From Litoreibacter meonggei (GTDB lineage Bacteria; Pseudomonadota; Alphaproteobacteria; Rhodobacterales; Rhodobacteraceae): DNA of 64,000 nt. Location of the stretch: assembly GCF_003663885.1 (NCBI RefSeq), contig NZ_RCCE01000006.1:1-64000 (forward strand), in the 5' to 3' direction. The notes under the pieces are model-generated. The model was not told the origin of the DNA, searched no databases, and saw nothing but the letters and a program-made list of their open reading frames with translations. The stretch's first letter is position 1; each line of letters opens with the position of its first letter. A program made the translations under genes and the position numbers. This document shows, piece after piece, positions 45,279 to 54,311 of this stretch.

Positions 45279-45860
45279 TTAGGCCTCCGTTACAACTGGG
45301 GCTTGCTCGCCATCGACCTTGGGGCCGTCGTCGGAGCGCAGGATGTCAGCAACTTTCTTACCACGACGCTGCGCCACCATACGAGGGGAAGCTTCGTTCA
45401 CGAGACCGTTCAAAGTAGCACGGATCATGTTGTAAGGATTTTGCGAGCCGATAGATTTTGCAACAACGTCCTGGACGCCGAGCATTTCGAAAACAGCACG
45501 CATTGGACCACCAGCAATGATACCGGTACCTTGTGGTGCAGTGCGCATCACAACTTTACCAGCACCGTGACGGCCAGCGACATCGTGGTGCAGCGTACGG
45601 CCTTCGCGCAGTGGAACGCGGATCATTTGGCGCTTGGCTTGCTCGGTGGCTTTGCGGATGGCCTCTGGGACCTCTTTCGCTTTGCCTTTACCGAAGCCGA
45701 CGCGGCCTTTTTGGTCGCCAACAACGACAAGTGCGGCGAAGCCAAAGCGCTTACCACCCTTAACGGTTTTGGATACGCGGTTGATCGCGACTAGGCGATC
45801 TGCAAATTCGGGGGTCTCGTCCCGATCGCGGCGACCGCGATTTCCTGGTTCTCTTGCCAT
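45279..45860 (-). CDS. rpsE: 30S ribosomal protein S5
   Basis: The 193-residue protein shows [31 protein letters not shown] and [20 protein letters not shown] of S5, a translational fidelity protein. A 126-base gap separates it from rplR without clear terminator. Confidence 0.98.
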   Translation of the reverse strand: MAREPGNRGRRDRDETPEFADRLVAINRVSKTVKGGKRFGFAALVVVGDQKGRVGFGKGKAKEVPEAIRKATEQAKRQMIRVPLREGRTLHHDVAGRHGAGKVVMRTAPQGTGIIAGGPMRAVFEMLGVQDVVAKSIGSQNPYNMIRATLNGLVNEASPRMVAQRRGKKVADILRSDDGPKVDGEQAPVVTEA

Positions 45861-45986
45861 TGGGCAAATCCTTTAATTTCTGCGCCTTAGCGCCGTTTAT
45901 TCTCAATCGCAGTGGGCATATGCCCCCCGATCATCGAGGCCCGTAGGCCTGCAAAAATGGGCGCCCCCGAAGGCGCGCCCAAAGAC

Positions 45987-46346
45987 TTAGATTTTCAAAC
46001 CGCCTTCACGGGCAGCTTCGGCCAAGGCCTTCACTTTACCGTGGAAGAGGAAACCACCGCGGTCAAAGTAGGCTGTAGACACGCCAGCTTTTTTGGCGCG
46101 TTCCGCGATTGCGGCACCGACTTTGGTTGCAGCTTCGATGTTGTTCTTGCCAACGATGCCCAGATCCTTCTCGAGAGAAGACGCCGAGGCCAGCGTTACG
46201 CCGTTTACATCATCAATCAGCTGAACGCTGATGTTCTTGTTGGAGCGGTGAACCGACAGACGCGCGCGTCCGGCGTTTACCTTGCGAAGTTTGTTCCGAA
46301 CGCGCAGGCGGCGTTTGATGAACAGATCACGTTTGCTATTAGCCAT
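45987..46346 (-). CDS. rplR: 50S ribosomal protein L18
   Basis: The 119-residue protein opens with a basic helix ([15 protein letters not shown]) and shows [18 protein letters not shown] and [21 protein letters not shown]-type L18 ending. It binds 5S rRNA. Its ATG overlaps the rplF stop by one base. Confidence 0.97.
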   Translation of the reverse strand: MANSKRDLFIKRRLRVRNKLRKVNAGRARLSVHRSNKNISVQLIDDVNGVTLASASSLEKDLGIVGKNNIEAATKVGAAIAERAKKAGVSTAYFDRGGFLFHGKVKALAEAAREGGLKI

Positions 46347-46879
46347 TACTTCTTCTTCCCTTCTTTGCGGAAGACGAACTCGCCTTTGTAGCGGATGCCC
46401 TTGCCTTTGTAAGGCTCCGGCTTACGCCACGCGCGGATGTTGGCAGCCACTTGGCCGACAACCTGCTCGTCGATCCCCTCGACGGTGATCTCGGTGGGCT
46501 TTGGAGCCGCTACCGTCACACCCTCAGGCACTTCATAAACAACGTCATGCGACAAACCGAGGTTCAGTTTCAGGTTGTTGCCTTCCATCGCGGCGCGGTA
46601 ACCCACACCTTGAATTTCAAGCTCTTTCTTGAAGCCGTCGGTCACACCGGTGATCAAGTTCGCGACCATCGTGCGGCTCATGCCCCACTGCTGGCGCGCG
46701 CGCTTGGACGACCCGCGTGGCGTGATCGTAACAATGTTGTCCTCAACCGAGAGGGTCACACCGTCAGTTGCTTTGAAGGAACGGACGCCCTTGGGGCCCT
46801 TAACTTCGATGGTCTGGCCAGAGACGGACGCGGTCACGCCGGAGGGCAGATCGACTGGTTTTTTACCAATACGAGACAT
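46346..46879 (-). CDS. rplF: 50S ribosomal protein L6
   Basis: The 177-residue protein has two L6 repeats: [14 protein letters not shown] at the start, [13 protein letters not shown] in the middle and [13 protein letters not shown] near the end. It lies 12 bases after rpsH. Confidence 0.98.
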   Translation of the reverse strand: MSRIGKKPVDLPSGVTASVSGQTIEVKGPKGVRSFKATDGVTLSVEDNIVTITPRGSSKRARQQWGMSRTMVANLITGVTDGFKKELEIQGVGYRAAMEGNNLKLNLGLSHDVVYEVPEGVTVAAPKPTEITVEGIDEQVVGQVAANIRAWRKPEPYKGKGIRYKGEFVFRKEGKKK

Positions 46880-46891
46880 AACTGGCGCTCC

Positions 46892-47284
46892 TTAGAATAC
46901 CGTGCAAAGCACTTCGCCGCCGATATTCTGGCTGCGAGCATTTGCGTCCGACATCACACCGCGAGGCGTGCTGACAATCGACACACCCAGGCCCTGACGG
47001 ACGACTGGAATGTCTTTGGAACCCACGTAAACGCGACGACCGGGCTTGGAGACCCGCTTCAGTTCGCGAATGACAGGAGTGCCTTCGTAATATTTCAGCT
47101 CGATGTTCAAAGCCGGGTGACCGTCTTTGCCCGTCGTCGCTTCGTAGCCACGGATGTAGCCCTCGTCGGCCAACACGTCCAAAACCCAAGCACGGATTTT
47201 GGAAGCGGGGGTCTCGACGGTTGCTTTGCCGCGCAGCTGCGAGTTGCGAATGCGTGTGAGCATATCTGCGATAGGATCGTTCAT
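46892..47284 (-). CDS. rpsH: 30S ribosomal protein S8
   Basis: The 130-residue protein begins [19 protein letters not shown] and carries [14 protein letters not shown] and [19 protein letters not shown] of S8. In E. coli S8 represses the spc operon; the interrupted operon here could alter how far this feedback reaches. Confidence 0.98.
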   Translation of the reverse strand: MNDPIADMLTRIRNSQLRGKATVETPASKIRAWVLDVLADEGYIRGYEATTGKDGHPALNIELKYYEGTPVIRELKRVSKPGRRVYVGSKDIPVVRQGLGVSIVSTPRGVMSDANARSQNIGGEVLCTVF

Positions 47285-47299
47285 AATCTAATGCCCTCC

Positions 47300-47605
47300 T
47301 TACCAGCTGGACTTAACCATGCCGGGGATCAGGCCAGCAGAGCCCAAGTCCCGCAACATGATCCGGGAAATCTTCAGCTTACGGTAGTAAGCGTGAGGAC
47401 GGCCCGTCAGTTGGCAGCGGTTATGCAAACGAGTAGCCGAGCTGTTGCGCGGCAGTTCAGCCAGTTTCAGACGCGCTTTGAAACGCTCTTCCATTGGTTT
47501 CTCTTGGTCGTTTGCGATTGCAAGCAGAGCTGCACGTTTAGCGGCGTATTTCTTCACCAGCTTTTCGCGCTTCTTCTCGCGTTCGATCATTGCTTTTTTA
47601 GCCAT
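47300..47605 (-). CDS. rpsN: 30S ribosomal protein S14
   Basis: The 101-residue long-form S14 lacks the zinc-binding Cys of the short form and ends with [19 protein letters not shown] and LPGMVKSSW-type residues ([10 protein letters not shown]). It lies 15 bases after rpsH in gene order of transcription reversed: rplE, rpsN, rpsH. Confidence 0.97.
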   Translation of the reverse strand: MAKKAMIEREKKREKLVKKYAAKRAALLAIANDQEKPMEERFKARLKLAELPRNSSATRLHNRCQLTGRPHAYYRKLKISRIMLRDLGSAGLIPGMVKSSW

Positions 47606-47625
47606 GTTCTATTCCTTCCCGCGGA

Positions 47626-48189
47626 TCAGCTGTTGAAAGGCATGTTGAAAGCTTTCAACAGGCTCTTTGCTTCAGCATCGGTGTCGGCGGTCGTGCAGAT
47701 TACGATATCCATGCCCCAGGCTTCATCGATCTTGTCAAAGTCGATCTCTGGGAACACGATGTGCTCCTTCATGCCCATGGCGTAGTTGCCACGGCCATCG
47801 AACGACTTGCCAGATACGCCGCGGAAGTCGCGGATACGAGGCATTGCGATGGTGATCAGGCGGTCAAGGAATTCGTACATACGCTCGCCGCGCAGGGTTA
47901 CCTTGGCACCGACAGGCATATCTTCACGCAGGCGGAAGCCGGCGATGGATTGCTTGGCACGGGTGACCATGGCTTTTTGGCCTGCGATTGCGGTCAGATC
48001 GGCAGCAGCGCCCGCAGGCTTCTTGCTGTCTTTCACGGCCGCACGACCAGCCCCGATGTTCAGGACGATTTTGTCCAGACGCGGGATCTGCATGTCATTT
48101 TTGTAACCGAACTCTTCTTTCATGGCGGCACGGATCGTGTCGACATAAGCAGACTTCAGGCGCGGGGTGTATTTTGCATCGTCAAGCAT
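47626..48189 (-). CDS. rplE: 50S ribosomal protein L5
   Basis: The 187-residue protein shows [13 protein letters not shown], the [16 protein letters not shown] and [19 protein letters not shown] motifs of L5, which binds 5S rRNA and contacts the P-site tRNA. Its start overlaps the rplX stop by one base. Confidence 0.98.
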   Translation of the reverse strand: MLDDAKYTPRLKSAYVDTIRAAMKEEFGYKNDMQIPRLDKIVLNIGAGRAAVKDSKKPAGAAADLTAIAGQKAMVTRAKQSIAGFRLREDMPVGAKVTLRGERMYEFLDRLITIAMPRIRDFRGVSGKSFDGRGNYAMGMKEHIVFPEIDFDKIDEAWGMDIVICTTADTDAEAKSLLKAFNMPFNS

Positions 48190-48494
48190 CAGATCACGTC
48201 CCCTGTTGTCTTGGCAAAGCGTACCTTCTTGTCGCCGTCCATTTTGAAACCTACGCGGGTAGGTTTGCCGTTGGCGTCGATCAAGGACAGGTTGCTCAGT
48301 TGGATCGGCATCGCCTGTGGCACGCGGCCACCTTGGTTGTTCTGGCTTTGCTTCACGTGACGGATGGCGACGTTGACGCCTTCCACGATGGCTTTGCCGG
48401 ATTTGGGGTCAACGGAGGCGATGGTGCCTTCTTTGCCTTTGTCTTTGCCAGCCAGCACGACGATCTTGTCGCCCTTTTTCAGTTTAGCAGCCAT
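48189..48494 (-). CDS. rplX: 50S ribosomal protein L24
   Basis: The 101-residue protein has the KOW motif [18 protein letters not shown] and [18 protein letters not shown]. It is an early 50S assembly protein. It lies one base after rplN. Confidence 0.97.
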   Translation of the reverse strand: MAAKLKKGDKIVVLAGKDKGKEGTIASVDPKSGKAIVEGVNVAIRHVKQSQNNQGGRVPQAMPIQLSNLSLIDANGKPTRVGFKMDGDKKVRFAKTTGDVI

Positions 48495-48495
48495 A

Positions 48496-48864
48496 TCACA
48501 GCACCTCCGGGGCGAGCGAGATGATTTTCATGAAGTTCTTGCCGCGCAGTTCGCGAACAACCGGGCCGAAGATACGGGTGCCGACTGGCTCGTTGTTGTT
48601 ATTCAGAATAACAGCTGCGTTGCGGTCGAAGCGGATGGCGGTGCCATCGTCGCGACGTACTTCTTTGGCGGTGCGTACAACGACAGCCTTACGGACGTCG
48701 CCTTTTTTCACGCGGCCGCGTGGGATGGCTTCCTTAACCGACACGACAATAATGTCGCCGACGGATGCGTATTTACGCTTGGAACCACCCAAAACCTTGA
48801 TGCACTGAACACGGCGAGCGCCGCTGTTGTCAGCTACATCCAGGTTGGTCTGCATCTGGATCAT
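48496..48864 (-). CDS. rplN: 50S ribosomal protein L14
   Basis: The 122-residue protein begins [19 protein letters not shown] and has [10 protein letters not shown]-like [16 protein letters not shown] and [16 protein letters not shown], the full L14 family pattern. It lies 66 bases after rpsQ. Confidence 0.98.
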   Translation of the reverse strand: MIQMQTNLDVADNSGARRVQCIKVLGGSKRKYASVGDIIVVSVKEAIPRGRVKKGDVRKAVVVRTAKEVRRDDGTAIRFDRNAAVILNNNNEPVGTRIFGPVVRELRGKNFMKIISLAPEVL

Positions 48865-48930
48865 TTGATGTCTCCCGACCTTTGGGGACCTAACCTTAGG
48901 CCCCAGGGTTTCGAATTAATTAGAAAAGTT

Positions 48931-49167
48931 TCACGCCTCAGCGAGAATAACTTCCCAACGCTTGGTTTTGGATTTCGGCGCACATTCTTGAATGCGAACC
49001 AGATCACCCACGTTAAACGTGTTCTTCTCGTCGTGAGCCCGGTACTTCTTGGACTTACGGATCGTCTTCTTCAGAACAGGGTGACGGAAGCGGCGTTCAA
49101 CGGAAACTGTTACAGTTTGCTCGTTTTGGTTGCTGGTGACGACACCGTTCAGGATACGCTTAGGCAT
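48931..49167 (-). CDS. rpsQ: 30S ribosomal protein S17
   Basis: The 78-residue protein has the S17 OB fold: [39 protein letters not shown] and [20 protein letters not shown]. The ATG overlaps the rpmC stop by one base. Confidence 0.97.
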   Translation of the reverse strand: MPKRILNGVVTSNQNEQTVTVSVERRFRHPVLKKTIRKSKKYRAHDEKNTFNVGDLVRIQECAPKSKTKRWEVILAEA

Positions 49168-49376
49168 TAGTTAGCCTCCCCAGCTGCAGCTTTCGCTTTT
49201 TCGTTCAGAATTGTTTTCACACGTGCGGCACCGCGTTTGACGTCGCGCATGCGTGCAGTGTTTTCAAGTTGGCCGGTGGCCTGTTGGAAGCGCAAGTTAA
49301 AGGCTTCCTTTTTCAGTGCGACAAGCTCTTCGTTGAGCTGGTCAGCAGTCTTCTCGCGAAGCTCGCTGGCGTTCAT
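49167..49376 (-). CDS. rpmC: 50S ribosomal protein L29
   Basis: The 69-residue helical protein shows [19 protein letters not shown] and [20 protein letters not shown]. It is the first gene of its block here: rplP, its usual neighbour, is more than 1.3 kb upstream beyond an inserted oxygenase gene. Confidence 0.97.
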   Translation of the reverse strand: MNASELREKTADQLNEELVALKKEAFNLRFQQATGQLENTARMRDVKRGAARVKTILNEKAKAAAGEAN

Positions 49377-49454
49377 AGCCGTTTCCTTTTTTCATACACC
49401 GGAGGGCCCCCAAGAGGGTCACCCTGATTCCAATGGAGTTCATGATGAAACGTG

Positions 49455-49483
49455 GCTTTAGACCCCTGCCCGATATATTGCAA
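49455..49483 (-). promoter_or_regulatory. candidate promoter of the rpmC-rpmD block
   Basis: TTGCAA at 49478-49483 and TAAAGC at 49455-49460 are separated by exactly 17 bases, 79 bases before rpmC and inside the gap that divides it from the plus-strand oxygenase gene. Confidence 0.5.
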
Positions 49484-49559
49484 CCCCCGCCACACTCTTG
49501 TCGCGTATATCTGTAAAATAGGGGCTTACTTGCGTGTTTGGCTGCGGTATCACGTCGAT

Positions 49560-50180
49560 ATGTCAAACATCAAATCCCTCTTCGTGACCCGCCTCTATCA
49601 AGCCCGCCTTGCCGATCATGGTAACCCTATTGATCCGGAGGAGCTGGAGGATGAATGCCTTGGCACCGCCGAGGATGACGAGGCTGGTCAGGATTGGTGC
49701 GAGGGAAACGCATTTGCCGGCTACACCAGCTACGCATCGCTGACGGACCTGCCGTGGCGCTCCCCCATCTTTAAGGAAGTGGTGGATGCGCTGGACAAGC
49801 ACGTGGCGGAGTTCGCAGTGGATTTGCAGTTGGACCTAGACGGGCGCGAATTGAAGCTGGAGGACATCTGGATCAACATCCTGCCCCAAGGCGGCATCCA
49901 CACGTCCCATATTCACCCGCATTCGGTCATTTCCGGCACCACCTATGTGGCCATGCCGGAAGGTGCGTCGGCGTTGAAGCTAGAGGACCCGAGATCGCAA
50001 ATGATGATGGCCGCCCCGACCCGCCTGAAAGATGCGCGCGAGGAGATGCGGCAGTTCATCTATGTGAAGCCAGTGGTTGGCGACGTGCTGCTGTGGGAAA
50101 GCTTCCTGCGGCATGAGGTGCCGATGAATATGTCTGAGGATGATCGGATTTCCGTCTCTTTCAACTATGCTTGGGCGTAA
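49560..50180 (+). CDS. 2OG-Fe(II) oxygenase-like protein (TIGR02466 type) inside the S10 operon
   Basis: ATG 49560 (MSNIKSLFVTRLYQA) starts a 206-residue protein with INILPQGGIHTSHIHPHS, SGTTYVAMPEG, VGDVLLWESFLRHEV and DDRISVSFNY, the pattern of the small P4H-like family TIGR02466. His117/His119 and His185 are likely iron ligands and Arg197 binds 2-oxoglutarate. The substrate is unknown. It lies on the opposite strand to all the ribosomal genes, between rpmC and rplP, and so divides the S10 block physically. A ribosomal-protein hydroxylase role would fit the location but is speculation. Confidence 0.82.
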   Translation: MSNIKSLFVTRLYQARLADHGNPIDPEELEDECLGTAEDDEAGQDWCEGNAFAGYTSYASLTDLPWRSPIFKEVVDALDKHVAEFAVDLQLDLDGRELKLEDIWINILPQGGIHTSHIHPHSVISGTTYVAMPEGASALKLEDPRSQMMMAAPTRLKDAREEMRQFIYVKPVVGDVLLWESFLRHEVPMNMSEDDRISVSFNYAWA

Positions 50181-50253
50181 CGGGAAGAGACGCGTGCGCT
50201 GCAGTTGCTTTTGCGAAGTAAAAGCGATGAGAGAGTCACTCGGTTGAGTTCAA

Positions 50254-50433
50254 CTACTTCTTTGAAAACTTCAACCACGCTAAAGCAGCGAGATGCCTTA
50301 GCGATCCATCGACATCTTTCATTCGAGCGATTGCTGCCAAGCAAATAAAAGCAAGCAGGAAGGCTCCGCTACCGTTGCCAGACGCAAACAGCACCTTCAG
50401 TTCGGCATCTTGTATGATGTTGTACAGTTCCAA
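50254..50433 (-). CDS. 59-residue putative single-pass membrane protein
   Basis: This gene begins at TTG 50433, preceded by an excellent ribosome site (AAGGAG, nine bases ahead), and ends at TAG 50254. The product has an acidic N-terminus (MELYNIIQDAELKVL), one hydrophobic segment at about 24-36 (AFLLAFICLAAIA) and a basic C-terminus ending KFSKK, so the tail should face the cytoplasm. No family is recognised. It follows the rplP terminator and lies tail to tail with the oxygenase gene. It is shorter than the usual ORF limit and uses a rare start codon. Confidence 0.5.
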   Translation of the reverse strand: MELYNIIQDAELKVLFASGNGSGAFLLAFICLAAIARMKDVDGSLRHLAALAWLKFSKK

Positions 50434-50679
50434 GACAGACTTCTCCTTATAAAGATCGTCGTCTCTGCTCTGCTCACTTGATAGTCGGATACTATTTCTG
50501 GGGGATCAATCTAAATATCCTGTTAGTAGCGCATCAAACCCTCGCGACCACAATATGCAGTTCATTTTTCCACAAATACACCACATATGTAAATGTGGCT
50601 CTATCGATAGAAAAGCCCCCGCCGATTTCTCAGCGGGGGCTTCTTTATCTCAACGACGTCGCGCTAATGCGCAACGGGG
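50434..50679. other. gap between the small gene and rplP
   Basis: It holds the rplP terminator (50611-50642) and an AT-rich stretch with a small CCACA...TGTGG palindrome at 50581-50598. No further gene is supported; a 78-codon plus frame here lacks a ribosome binding site. Confidence 0.5.
50611..50642 (-). terminator. terminator after rplP
   Basis: AAGCCCCCGC and GCGGGGGCTT form a perfect 10-bp stem with TTTT on the minus strand, 38 bases after the rplP stop. It ends the rplB-rplP block. Confidence 0.85.
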
Positions 50680-51093
50680 TTACCAATCCTCGCGGACAAC
50701 AACCCGTGTTTTGATCGGCAGCTTCATCGCAGCAAGGCGCAGGGCCTCACGGGCGATTGGCTCGGCCACACCGTCAATCTCGAACATCATACGGCCAGGT
50801 TTGACCTTACATGCCCAAAAGTCCACGGACCCTTTACCCTTACCCATACGAACTTCGATAGGCTTGGAGGTCACTGGCAAGTCTGGGAAAATACGGATCC
50901 AGACACGGCCTTGACGTTTCATGTGACGCGTCATGGCACGACGGGCAGCTTCGATCTGGCGTGCAGTGATACGCTCAGGTTCAGTTGCCTTAAGACCGTA
51001 AGTGCCAAAGTTCAGGTCTGTCCCGCCCTTTGCTTCACCGTGGATGCGGCCTTTGTGCATCTTGCGGAATTTAGTACGCTTTGGTTGTAGCAT
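50680..51093 (-). CDS. rplP: 50S ribosomal protein L16
   Basis: The 137-residue protein starts [19 protein letters not shown] and shows [21 protein letters not shown] and [20 protein letters not shown]. It organises tRNA binding in the large subunit. Last gene of its block. Confidence 0.98.
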   Translation of the reverse strand: MLQPKRTKFRKMHKGRIHGEAKGGTDLNFGTYGLKATEPERITARQIEAARRAMTRHMKRQGRVWIRIFPDLPVTSKPIEVRMGKGKGSVDFWACKVKPGRMMFEIDGVAEPIAREALRLAAMKLPIKTRVVVREDW

Positions 51094-51107
51094 TGTTCAC
51101 GCCCCCC

Positions 51108-51815
51108 TTAGCGACGACCGCCAGCACCGCGAGGTGTTGGGCCGTCTTGGAGTTCCTGTTGCTTACGGTCACGCGCTTGTGGATCGTGTTCCATGATCTC
51201 GCCTTTGAAGATCCAGGTTTTGATCCCGATGATGCCATAGGCAGTCATCGCTTCAACGTGTGCGTAATCGATGTCGGCACGCAGGGTGTGCAAAGGCACG
51301 CGGCCTTCACGGTACCATTCGGTCCGGGCGATCTCGGCGCCACCAAGGCGGCCAGCGAGGTTCACACGGATACCCAAGGCACCCATACGCATTGCGTTCT
51401 GTACCGAGCGCTTCATAGCGCGACGGAAGGACACACGACGTTCCAGCTGCTGGGCGATGGACTCGCCAACCAGTGCAGCGTCCAGTTCGGGCTTGCGGAC
51501 CTCAAGGATGTTGAGGTGCAGCTCGCTGTCAGTGAACGCAGACAGCTTCTTGCGCAGACCTTCAATATCGGCGCCTTTTTTGCCGATGATGACGCCCGGG
51601 CGTGCTGTGTGGATCGTAACGCGGCACTTCTTGTGCGGACGCTCGATGATCACACGGCTGATGCCGGCTTGCTTGCACTCGGTCTTGATGAATTCGCGCA
51701 TCCGGAGGTCTTCCAGAAGCAGATCACCGAAGTCCTTGCTTTCAGCGTACCAGCGGCTGTCCCAGGTGCGGTTGACCTGAAGACGCATGCCGATAGGATT
51801 TACTTTGTTACCCAT
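51108..51815 (-). CDS. rpsC: 30S ribosomal protein S3
   Basis: The 235-residue protein has [20 protein letters not shown], the KH domain [15 protein letters not shown] and the C-terminal domain with [20 protein letters not shown]. It lies at the mRNA entry site. Its ATG overlaps the rplV stop by one base. Confidence 0.98.
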   Translation of the reverse strand: MGNKVNPIGMRLQVNRTWDSRWYAESKDFGDLLLEDLRMREFIKTECKQAGISRVIIERPHKKCRVTIHTARPGVIIGKKGADIEGLRKKLSAFTDSELHLNILEVRKPELDAALVGESIAQQLERRVSFRRAMKRSVQNAMRMGALGIRVNLAGRLGGAEIARTEWYREGRVPLHTLRADIDYAHVEAMTAYGIIGIKTWIFKGEIMEHDPQARDRKQQELQDGPTPRGAGGRR

Positions 51816-52201
51816 TATGCTTGCTCCTCAGCTTGAACTTGGCGCACCAGAATTGTCAGCTCGGAAAACGGCTTGACGATTTTGCCGAACCGGCCACGGG
51901 CCCGAGGGCGACCGCGCTTCATGGTCAGGTTCTTGCCGACATAAGCCTCGGCCACGATCAGATCATCCACGTCGAGGTTGTGGTTGTTCTCAGCGTTCGC
52001 GATGGCGGATTGCAGGCACTTTTTCACGTCGTCAGAGATACGCTTCTTGGAGAAAGTGAGATCGGACAGAGCCTTGTCCACTTTCTTGCCACGGATCAGC
52101 TGAGCCACGAGGTTCAGTTTTTGCGGGGAAGTCCGGAGCATGCGCAGTTTTGCCATTGCTTCGTTATCTGCCACGCGGCGGGCGTTTTTTTCCTTACCCA
52201 T
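51815..52201 (-). CDS. rplV: 50S ribosomal protein L22
   Basis: The 128-residue protein shows [38 protein letters not shown] and a tunnel loop region [19 protein letters not shown]. The loop lines the peptide exit tunnel. It starts 3 bases after rpsS. Confidence 0.97.
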   Translation of the reverse strand: MGKEKNARRVADNEAMAKLRMLRTSPQKLNLVAQLIRGKKVDKALSDLTFSKKRISDDVKKCLQSAIANAENNHNLDVDDLIVAEAYVGKNLTMKRGRPRARGRFGKIVKPFSELTILVRQVQAEEQA

Positions 52202-52204
52202 GGC

Positions 52205-52483
52205 TTACTTCCTTTTCGCTTTTTTATCAGCGGCGTGACCGTAATAGGTGCGAGTTGGCGAATACTCACCAAACTTCTGACCGATCATGTCTTCGGTGAC
52301 GTTCACTGGGATGTGCTTACGGCCGTTGTACACACCAAAGGTGAGACCAACGAACTGAGGCAGAATGGTGGAGCGGCGGGACCAGATCTTGATCACGTCG
52401 TTGCGGCTGCTGTCTTTCGCAGCTTCGGCTTTCTTCAACACATAAGCGTCGACGAAGGGGCCTTTCCATACAGAGCGAGACAT
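52205..52483 (-). CDS. rpsS: 30S ribosomal protein S19
   Basis: The 92-residue protein begins [18 protein letters not shown] and contains [16 protein letters not shown] and [19 protein letters not shown]. It sits in the 30S head. 3 bases separate it from rplB. Confidence 0.98.
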   Translation of the reverse strand: MSRSVWKGPFVDAYVLKKAEAAKDSSRNDVIKIWSRRSTILPQFVGLTFGVYNGRKHIPVNVTEDMIGQKFGEYSPTRTYYGHAADKKAKRK

Positions 52484-52486
52484 ATT

Positions 52487-53329
52487 CTAACGTCCCTTCT
52501 TCTTGGCGTGACGCGAGCGGATGATCAGCTTTTGCGACGCTTTGTTCTTGTTCCGAGTACGCGCACCCTTCGTTGGCTTGCCCCATGGGGAAACCGGGTG
52601 ACGACCACCAGATGTCCGGCCTTCACCACCGCCGTGCGGGTGGTCAACCGGGTTCATCACAACACCACGCACAGATGGGCGGATGCCCTTGTGGCGGTTG
52701 CGACCGGCCTTACCGAAGTTCTGGTTCGAGTTGTCGGGGTTCGACACGGCACCAACGGTACACATGCATTCCTGACGGACGAGGCGAAGCTCGCCGGAGC
52801 TCAGACGGATCTGAGCGTATCCACCGTCACGACCCACGAACTGTGCGTAGGTGCCTGCAGCACGGGCGATCTGGCCGCCTTTGCCTGGCTTCAACTCGAT
52901 GTTGTGGATGATTGTGCCGATTGGCAGACCGGAGAACGGCATTGCGTTGCCCGGTTTCACGTCGGCCTTGGCCGATGCGATGACGGTGTCACCAACGCCG
53001 AGGCGTTGTGGAGCGAGGATATAAGCCTGCTCGCCGTCGGCGTATTTCACCAGTGCGATAAACGCGGTCCGGTTCGGGTCATATTCGATCCGTTCAACCG
53101 TAGCAGCGACGTCAAATTTCGTCCGCTTGAAGTCAACGATCCGGTAAAGACGCTTGGCGCCCCCACCCTTGCGACGCATCGTGATCCGTCCGGTGTTGTT
53201 CCGTCCGCCATTCTTGGTCAGACCCTCAGTGAGGGACTTGACCGGGCGGCCTTTCCAGAGTTCCGAACGGTCGATCAGAACCAACCCACGTTGGCCTGGC
53301 GTCGTCGGCTTATACGACTTAAGTGCCAT
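52487..53329 (-). CDS. rplB: 50S ribosomal protein L2
   Basis: ATG 53329 ([14 protein letters not shown]) gives 280 residues, normal for L2. It shows the conserved [16 protein letters not shown], a PGNAMPF region and the C-terminal [19 protein letters not shown] with the peptidyl-transferase-site His. It is first of the rplB-rpsS-rplV-rpsC-rplP block because a foreign gene separates it from rplW. Confidence 0.98.
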   Translation of the reverse strand: MALKSYKPTTPGQRGLVLIDRSELWKGRPVKSLTEGLTKNGGRNNTGRITMRRKGGGAKRLYRIVDFKRTKFDVAATVERIEYDPNRTAFIALVKYADGEQAYILAPQRLGVGDTVIASAKADVKPGNAMPFSGLPIGTIIHNIELKPGKGGQIARAAGTYAQFVGRDGGYAQIRLSSGELRLVRQECMCTVGAVSNPDNSNQNFGKAGRNRHKGIRPSVRGVVMNPVDHPHGGGEGRTSGGRHPVSPWGKPTKGARTRNKNKASQKLIIRSRHAKKKGR

Positions 53330-53426
53330 GCTTTCTGTCTTCCGTTGTTGCAGCAAACGGGTCGCCCCGCCGCTTGTGTTTATAGGGCCCCGAAGGTCCC
53401 CGATTAGATGTCTTTGCAGACGACGA

Positions 53427-53454
53427 CAAAGCCCCAGACGAATCTGGGGCTTTG
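53427..53454 (-). terminator. perfect 12-bp hairpin before rplB
   Basis: CAAAGCCCCAGA and TCTGGGGCTTTG pair fully; on the minus strand the loop is TTCG. It can end transcription of the SUKH gene, but it also lies just downstream of the predicted rplB promoter, where it would cap the 5' end of the rplB message. There is no long T-run. Confidence 0.6.
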
Positions 53455-53464
53455 ACGTTGAGGG

Positions 53465-53493
53465 TGTGTAGGAAAGAGGCGGGTGCGGGTCAA
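53465..53493 (-). promoter_or_regulatory. candidate promoter of the rplB block
   Basis: TTGACC at 53488-53493 and TACACA at 53465-53470 are spaced by exactly 17 bases, 135 bases before rplB, directly after the SUKH gene stop. Confidence 0.5.
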
Positions 53494-53528
53494 GCGGTTA
53501 GTCGGCGGAATCGCCCTTTAAACTAAGC

Positions 53529-53990
53529 TCAGTCACTCCAAGAGCCGAGGTAGCTCAAAATCCAGTTCCTAAATGAATCTGCTAATTTTTCGGTCTCGTC
53601 CATTTCGTGGTCCCAAAAATAAATCGCCGCACTCTGCTTCGGTCCATCTTTCAGTTCAGCAGTGTCGAAGCAGAACTTACTCCCCATGCAGTCCGTAGCA
53701 ATAACAACTAGATGGTCTGGTAATCCGATTTTATGCCAGCTTACGGTTTCCTCTACAATTTCTGGTGGGGTGCAAAATTCACTAAGGTCATGTAAATCCA
53801 TCTCAAAATCACAAATTGCATCCAGAAGCTTTGGCCCTCGGGGGAGACCAACCGCTAGTACCTGCTCGACATACTCATTCGGAAAAGAAATTTTCAGGTT
53901 TATCTCGGCAGTTCGCAGATCAGCTTCGGATACTTTCTTTGGCTCTTCATCCTCATAGCTCCACTTCTCGCCAAATTTCAAAAGCTCCAT
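53529..53990 (-). CDS. SMI1/KNR4 (SUKH) family protein inside the S10 operon
   Basis: The 153-residue acidic protein fits the SUKH fold: an early helix with SEADLRTAEINLKISFPNEY, which matches the family's (ae)LG-x-x-LPxxY region, a central LDAICDFEMDLHDLSE, then VVIATDCMGSKFCFDTAEL (strand with DGxGxxFCxD-like motif) and AAIYFWDHEMDETEKLADSF near the end. SUKH proteins in bacteria are mostly immunity proteins against contact-dependent or polymorphic toxins. No toxin gene is adjacent, so this is an orphan. It is AT-rich relative to rplB and rplW. Confidence 0.8.
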   Translation of the reverse strand: MELLKFGEKWSYEDEEPKKVSEADLRTAEINLKISFPNEYVEQVLAVGLPRGPKLLDAICDFEMDLHDLSEFCTPPEIVEETVSWHKIGLPDHLVVIATDCMGSKFCFDTAELKDGPKQSAAIYFWDHEMDETEKLADSFRNWILSYLGSWSD

Positions 53991-54162
53991 GTTGAATCCA
54001 TTTCCAAAATAAAATTTGCGTGCTCTAGGGTTTCTAACAGTCTATTGGCCTTCCACAAGCCGAACATCGCTGGACCGGGGGGGTGGTGATCAAACCTCCT
54101 TGGACACCACTTTATGGCAGCCAAGCACGTCCTCCCCCTCAAGATAAAACCAAGCCCAGACC

Positions 54163-54216
54163 TATCGCCAGCCCGTGGGACGGGCCAGCGATGCTCTGCG
54201 CCTGCGGCTTGAGTCC
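54163..54216. repeat. interspersed repeat, copy A
   Basis: An imperfect palindrome (CGCCAGCCCG...CGGGCCAGCG) is followed by ATGCTCTGCGCCTGCGGCTT and GAGTCC. A related copy lies at 56603-56657 with the same order: hairpin, then ATGCCCGACGCCTACGGCTT. Both are in gaps created by inserted genes. Confidence 0.55.
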
Positions 54217-54238
54217 GAGCTTTAGGTAGCTCTCCAAC

Positions 54239-54269
54239 AAAAAAAGCCCCGTCCAACCGGACAGGGCTT
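54239..54269 (-). terminator. terminator after rplW
   Basis: On the minus strand AAGCCCTGTCC and GGACGGGGCTT pair with one mismatch and are followed by a seven-T run, 42 bases after the rplW stop. Confidence 0.85.
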
Positions 54270-54283
54270 CTTCAATTCCATGC

Positions 54284-54305
54284 GTAGGGCGGGGTTCACC
54301 CCGCC
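54284..54305. repeat. intergenic GGCGGG palindrome, copy 2
   Basis: GTAGGGCGGGGTTCACCCCGCC: a GTA head and a 7-bp GC stem (GGCGGGG/CCCCGCC) with a short loop. Copy 1 at 39366 is in the opposite orientation. Confidence 0.5.
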
Positions 54306-54311
54306 GAACGC

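Larger units (their letters stand above)
53991..54311. other. gap between the SUKH gene and rplW
   Basis: It holds the rplW terminator, one copy of an interspersed repeat (54163-54216), one GGCGGG palindrome (54284-54305) and AT-rich sequence before the SUKH start. The 92-codon frame that crosses it on the minus strand is made of repeat sequence and is not accepted as a gene. Confidence 0.5.

Noticed and set aside
51821-53407. Long plus-strand open frame (528 codons) antisense to rplB-rpsS-rplV
   Set aside because: It is the shadow of GC-rich ribosomal genes; no ribosome binding site, no domain, and the minus-strand genes are certain.
53978-54256. 92-codon minus frame upstream of the SUKH gene
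   Set aside because: It is built from the interspersed repeat and the terminator region and has no ribosome binding site.
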